64,000 nt of DNA, taken from an uncultured Novosphingobium sp. Lineage in GTDB: Bacteria; Pseudomonadota; Alphaproteobacteria; Sphingomonadales; Sphingomonadaceae. The stretch's first letter is position 1. Every line of letters starts with the position of its first letter. Below are positions 61,413 to 64,000 of the stretch, piece after piece. The stretch lies in the NCBI GenBank assembly GCA_946886075.1, contig CAMPHR010000001.1, positions 124,001-188,000 on the forward strand, in the 5' to 3' direction. Under the pieces are notes generated by a model. It made no database searches, had not been told where the DNA came from, and saw only the letters and a program-made list of their open reading frames with translations. A program made the translations under genes and the position numbers.

Positions 61413-62291
61413 ATGACTGACACGATCGCCTTCATTGGCCTGGGCAATATGGGCGGCGGGATGGCCGCGAACCTTGTGAAGAACGGCTTTACCGTCCGCG
61501 CCTTCGACCTTTCCGACGATGCGCTTGCCAAGGCGGAGGCCGCAGGCGCAATCCGCGCGGCCAGCGCCGCCGATGCGGTCACGGGGGCAGACGCCGTCGT
61601 CACCATGCTCCCGGCGGGCAAGCATGTGGAGGCGGTCTATACCGATGAGGTGTTCGGCGCAGCCAAGCCCGGCACGCTGTTCCTCGACTGCTCGACCATC
61701 GACGTGGCAACCGCCCGCCGCGTTATCACGGCGGCGAAGGCCAAGGGCTTCCAGATGGCCGACGCCCCCGTCTCAGGCGGGATCGCCGCCGCCAATGCCG
61801 GTTCGCTCACCTTCATGGTCGGCGGCGACGATGACGCTTTTTCGCGCGCCAAGCCAATCCTGTCCGCCATGGGCAAGGCCGTGATCCATGCTGGCAGCGA
61901 CGGCAACGGCCAAGCCGCGAAGATCTGCAACAATATGCTGCTCGGCGCGACCATGGTGGCGACCTGCGAAGCCTTCGCCATGGCGCAAAAGATCGGCCTC
62001 GACGCGCAAACCTTCTACGACATCTCCAGCGTTTCGTCCGGCCAAAGCTGGTCGATGACGAGCTACTGCCCCGTCCCCGGCGTCGGCCCGCAATCGCCCG
62101 CCGACAATGGCTATAGCGGCGGTTTCGCCGTTGCCCTGATGCTCAAGGACCTGAAACTCGCACTGGGAGCCGCAGCATCGGTCAACGCCAGCGTACCCAT
62201 GGGCGCGCAGGCGGAAAGCCTCTACCAACTGCTCGCCAACAGGGGTGAAGCGGGCCAGGATTTCTCCTCGATCATCAAATTGCTGTCCTGA
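61413..62291 (+). CDS. mmsB: MmsB, 3-hydroxyisobutyrate dehydrogenase
   Basis: 292 residues. NAD motif FIGLGNMGGGMAANLVKNG; substrate loop DAPVSGGIAAANAGSLTFMVGG; catalytic Lys in GQAAKICNNMLLG; the C-terminal DLKLALGAAASVNASVPMGAQAESLY is standard. Converts 3-hydroxyisobutyrate to methylmalonate semialdehyde, the substrate of MmsA. It starts 13 bases after the dehydrogenase. No methacrylyl-CoA hydratase or hydroxyisobutyryl-CoA hydrolase lies in this operon. Confidence 0.95.
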   Translation: MTDTIAFIGLGNMGGGMAANLVKNGFTVRAFDLSDDALAKAEAAGAIRAASAADAVTGADAVVTMLPAGKHVEAVYTDEVFGAAKPGTLFLDCSTIDVATARRVITAAKAKGFQMADAPVSGGIAAANAGSLTFMVGGDDDAFSRAKPILSAMGKAVIHAGSDGNGQAAKICNNMLLGATMVATCEAFAMAQKIGLDAQTFYDISSVSSGQSWSMTSYCPVPGVGPQSPADNGYSGGFAVALMLKDLKLALGAAASVNASVPMGAQAESLYQLLANRGEAGQDFSSIIKLLS

Positions 62292-62403
62292 CCGGATCAA
62301 CATGGATGCCGATTTAGCTGCCTGATCTGCAGCAAGCGCCATGCAACTCTACGTCCCGCCTTCCGTTACATTGATAGGTCGTCAAAAAAAATGAGGCAAA
62401 TCA

Positions 62404-62655
62404 ATGCGGATGGAAAGCGCTACAGGCTGGTCGCCAACATATAGCTATTCACCCCTGTACCGTCAGGACGAGCCCAATCATTGTCCCGGATGCGACCGGC
62501 AACAATGGCTCATCGGGCGGATGACTGCCGAATGTACCTTTTGTGGCTCCGCAATGCCGCTTGAACATTTCAGCACCTACAGCGCGTCGCCCCGGATCGA
62601 ATGCCGCGACTATCTGGCGGATGATCTGCCGGATGATCTCCGGCCGGTTGCCTAG
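62404..62655 (+). CDS. Small zinc-ribbon-like protein
   Basis: 83 residues. NHCPGCDRQQWLIGRMTAECTFCGSAMPLE has two CxxC pairs (CPGC and CTFC) 16 residues apart, a typical zinc ribbon/knuckle spacing. Ends DYLADDLPDDLRPVA (acidic). No family recognised; such proteins often bind nucleic acid or proteins. The ATG (62404) follows an A-rich stretch, AAAAAAAATGAGGCAAATCA, with only GAGG for ribosome binding. Confidence 0.6.
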   Translation: MRMESATGWSPTYSYSPLYRQDEPNHCPGCDRQQWLIGRMTAECTFCGSAMPLEHFSTYSASPRIECRDYLADDLPDDLRPVA

Positions 62656-62904
62656 ATCGCCCTGCCCCACAAAGAGCCCCACCTCCCGAATAGAAGGCAG
62701 GGCAGTTTGGGTCGCACTGCAGGATAACCTGCAAAAAGCGAACCAGCATGGGGCGCCTTGGGTTCCGGTGCGGGAGCGAGGGCAAAATCGCCGCGGGTTC
62801 GGCTTAAACCCGCAAAGCCCACGGAAACCGGGGCGTTTGGAAGCGCTATAACCAACGCTATAATCAAGAATATCAACGCCAAAGACGGAGGAAAGGGGAA
62901 CTGC

Positions 62905-64000
62905 TCAGCCCCGCGCCACCGTTTCGCTCGTCACCGCATAGCTGCGCAGTCCCGACCAGGCGGCGAGCCCGGCGAACAGCGTTGCGCACAGGCCAACGGT
63001 TGCCAGCGCCGGGCCGATCTGCCCCTGCCCCCCGAACAGCGCGCCGTCGATCAACGGCACGATCGCTGTCCCCAACGACAGCCCGACCAGACTGTTGGCC
63101 AGCAGGAACAGCGCAGCACCGGTCGCGCGCATGCTTGGCGGCGTCGCAAGCTGGATCGCGGCGAGGGAGCAACCGAAATAGCCGTTGAAGCAGAAGGTCA
63201 GCATCGCAAAGAGCAACAGCAGCAGCGTGGCCGAAGGCATCACCGGCGCAAGTGCGGCCGGAACCACGCACAGGAAAGCGAGGATCATCGTCATCCGCAA
63301 ATTGGCGTCGCGAACGCCCTTCAGCGACAACCTTTCCGCCGCGAACCCGCCAGCCAGCGACCCAAGGCTGCCGACAAACAGGTAAATCAACCCCAGCCGC
63401 AGCGATGCCTGCCCCGGCGTCATGCCGAATGTGCGGATCAGCAGCGTCGGATACCAGGCCATCAGGCCATAGCCCATGATCCCCAGCAGCGTGCTATTGC
63501 CGTAGATGGCAGCGAACGTCCGCCAATGCGCGCGCAGATGGGACAGCGCGGCGCGAAACGGCATGCCAGCGCTTACCCAGCCAGCCCGCCGCGCCGGTTC
63601 ACGCGCGAAAAAGACAAGCGCCGTCACCAGCAGGCCGGGCAGTGCAACCAGCAGGAACGCCGCGCGCCAGGTCGGCATCGGCCCCACGCCGGGCACCATC
63701 AACGCGCCCTGCTCCGCCACCATGTCGACCACCGCGCCACCCACCAGCAGCGCGAGGCCCCCGCCGATCGTGATGCCCAGATTATAGATCGCCATCGCGC
63801 GGGAAAGCTGCGCAGGCGGATAGGCATCGCTCAGCCAACTATGGGCGGACGGCGAAAGCGACGCTTCTCCCAGCCCCACCCCCATCCGCGCGACGAACAG
63901 ATGCGAATAGCTGCCCGCAAAGCCGCACAAAGCGGTGCAGGCGCTCCAGAACAACACGCCTACAGCGATGATCCGGCGGCGGCTGATCCGGTCGGCCAGC
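62905..64000 (-). CDS. MFS transporter, spinster/aromatic-acid type (5' end outside window)
   Basis: About 365 residues of the C-terminal part; the frame is open to the window edge (LADRISRRRIIAVGVLFWSACTALCG is readable before the internal Met). ARMGVGLGEASLSPSAHSWLSDAYPPAQLSRAMAIYNLGITIGGGLALLVGG is the MFS loop and TM4-5 signature of the spinster-like group. Nine to ten helices are present; the end is RSYAVTSETVARG. Substrate unknown, possibly a lipid or organic acid. Confidence 0.85.
   Translation of the reverse strand, partial: LADRISRRRIIAVGVLFWSACTALCGFAGSYSHLFVARMGVGLGEASLSPSAHSWLSDAYPPAQLSRAMAIYNLGITIGGGLALLVGGAVVDMVAEQGALMVPGVGPMPTWRAAFLLVALPGLLVTALVFFAREPARRAGWVSAGMPFRAALSHLRAHWRTFAAIYGNSTLLGIMGYGLMAWYPTLLIRTFGMTPGQASLRLGLIYLFVGSLGSLAGGFAAERLSLKGVRDANLRMTMILAFLCVVPAALAPVMPSATLLLLLFAMLTFCFNGYFGCSLAAIQLATPPSMRATGAALFLLANSLVGLSLGTAIVPLIDGALFGGQGQIGPALATVGLCATLFAGLAAWSGLRSYAVTSETVARG

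Noticed and set aside
1..64000. CRISPR arrays, tRNA/rRNA genes, prophage or transposase genes
   Set aside because: No regularly spaced direct repeats, no tRNA-like acceptor and T-loop sequence, and no integrase, recombinase or transposase motifs were seen on either strand.

Overview
The window reads as chromosomal DNA of a GC-rich alphaproteobacterium, most likely a sphingomonad (Sphingobium/Sphingomonas/Novosphingobium group). The pointers are two large catabolic-type TonB receptors, a MucR/Ros-type regulator, an HWE-type kinase remnant paired with a single-domain regulator carrying an FxTGY motif, a fused CysNC, NodT-type outer-membrane factors and DUF4142/DUF1206/SIMPL proteins. This assignment is inference from gene content; no rRNA or tRNA is present to anchor it.

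Layout. 1-1.8 kb: end of a molybdate ABC operon (modA partial, modB, a short modC). 1.8-9.8 kb: an OmpR/EnvZ-type two-component pair divergent from a complete RND efflux operon whose leader contains a strong hairpin with a C-rich loop. 9.85-12.1 kb: an iron-linked DUF3649/PepSY/DUF3325 operon behind a Fur-box-like site. 12.1-13.8 kb: DUF1206 membrane protein and SIMPL protein. 13.9-17.6 kb: sulfate activation genes cysD-cysNC-cysQ, with a palindromic repeat between cysD and cysNC. 17.7-23.7 kb: TetR regulator with a clear self-operator, MFS exporter, enoyl-CoA hydratase/isomerase, SBF-type transporter, phytoene-desaturase-like FAD enzyme. 23.9-27.4 kb: regulatory block with HU, a structured RNA candidate, a MucR-like protein lacking its zinc ligands, a Crp/Fnr regulator, a small response regulator and a degenerate HWE kinase ATPase fragment. 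27.5-33 kb: porin with a structured leader, TonB receptor, LLM flavoprotein. 33.2-36.4 kb: CHASE3 hybrid kinase, response regulator and an Hpt gene broken by an in-frame amber codon. 36.4-43.3 kb: TetR, TonB receptor, calcineurin-like phosphoesterase, SDR, Tat-lipoprotein tyrosine-phosphatase-like enzyme and a two-domain VOC protein, which look like an uptake and catabolic unit. 43.6-51.2 kb: OmpA-like protein and a second RND efflux operon with a divergent TetR and a good palindromic operator. 51.5-57.7 kb: dienelactone-hydrolase-like protein, small Gly-rich protein, GMC oxidoreductase, MgtC, DUF4142, TetR and an orphan oxygenase-like protein. 57.7-62.3 kb: LysR divergent from a valine-catabolism operon (mmsA, acyl-CoA dehydrogenase, mmsB). 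The window ends in a partial MFS transporter.

For novelty, the strongest points are: the stand-alone ATPase fragment of an HWE kinase translationally coupled to a small response regulator; the amber-interrupted Hpt at the end of a hybrid-kinase operon; three structured leader or intergenic RNA candidates; and the zinc-less MucR with a histone-H1-like tail. No CRISPR array, prophage, transposase or tRNA was seen.
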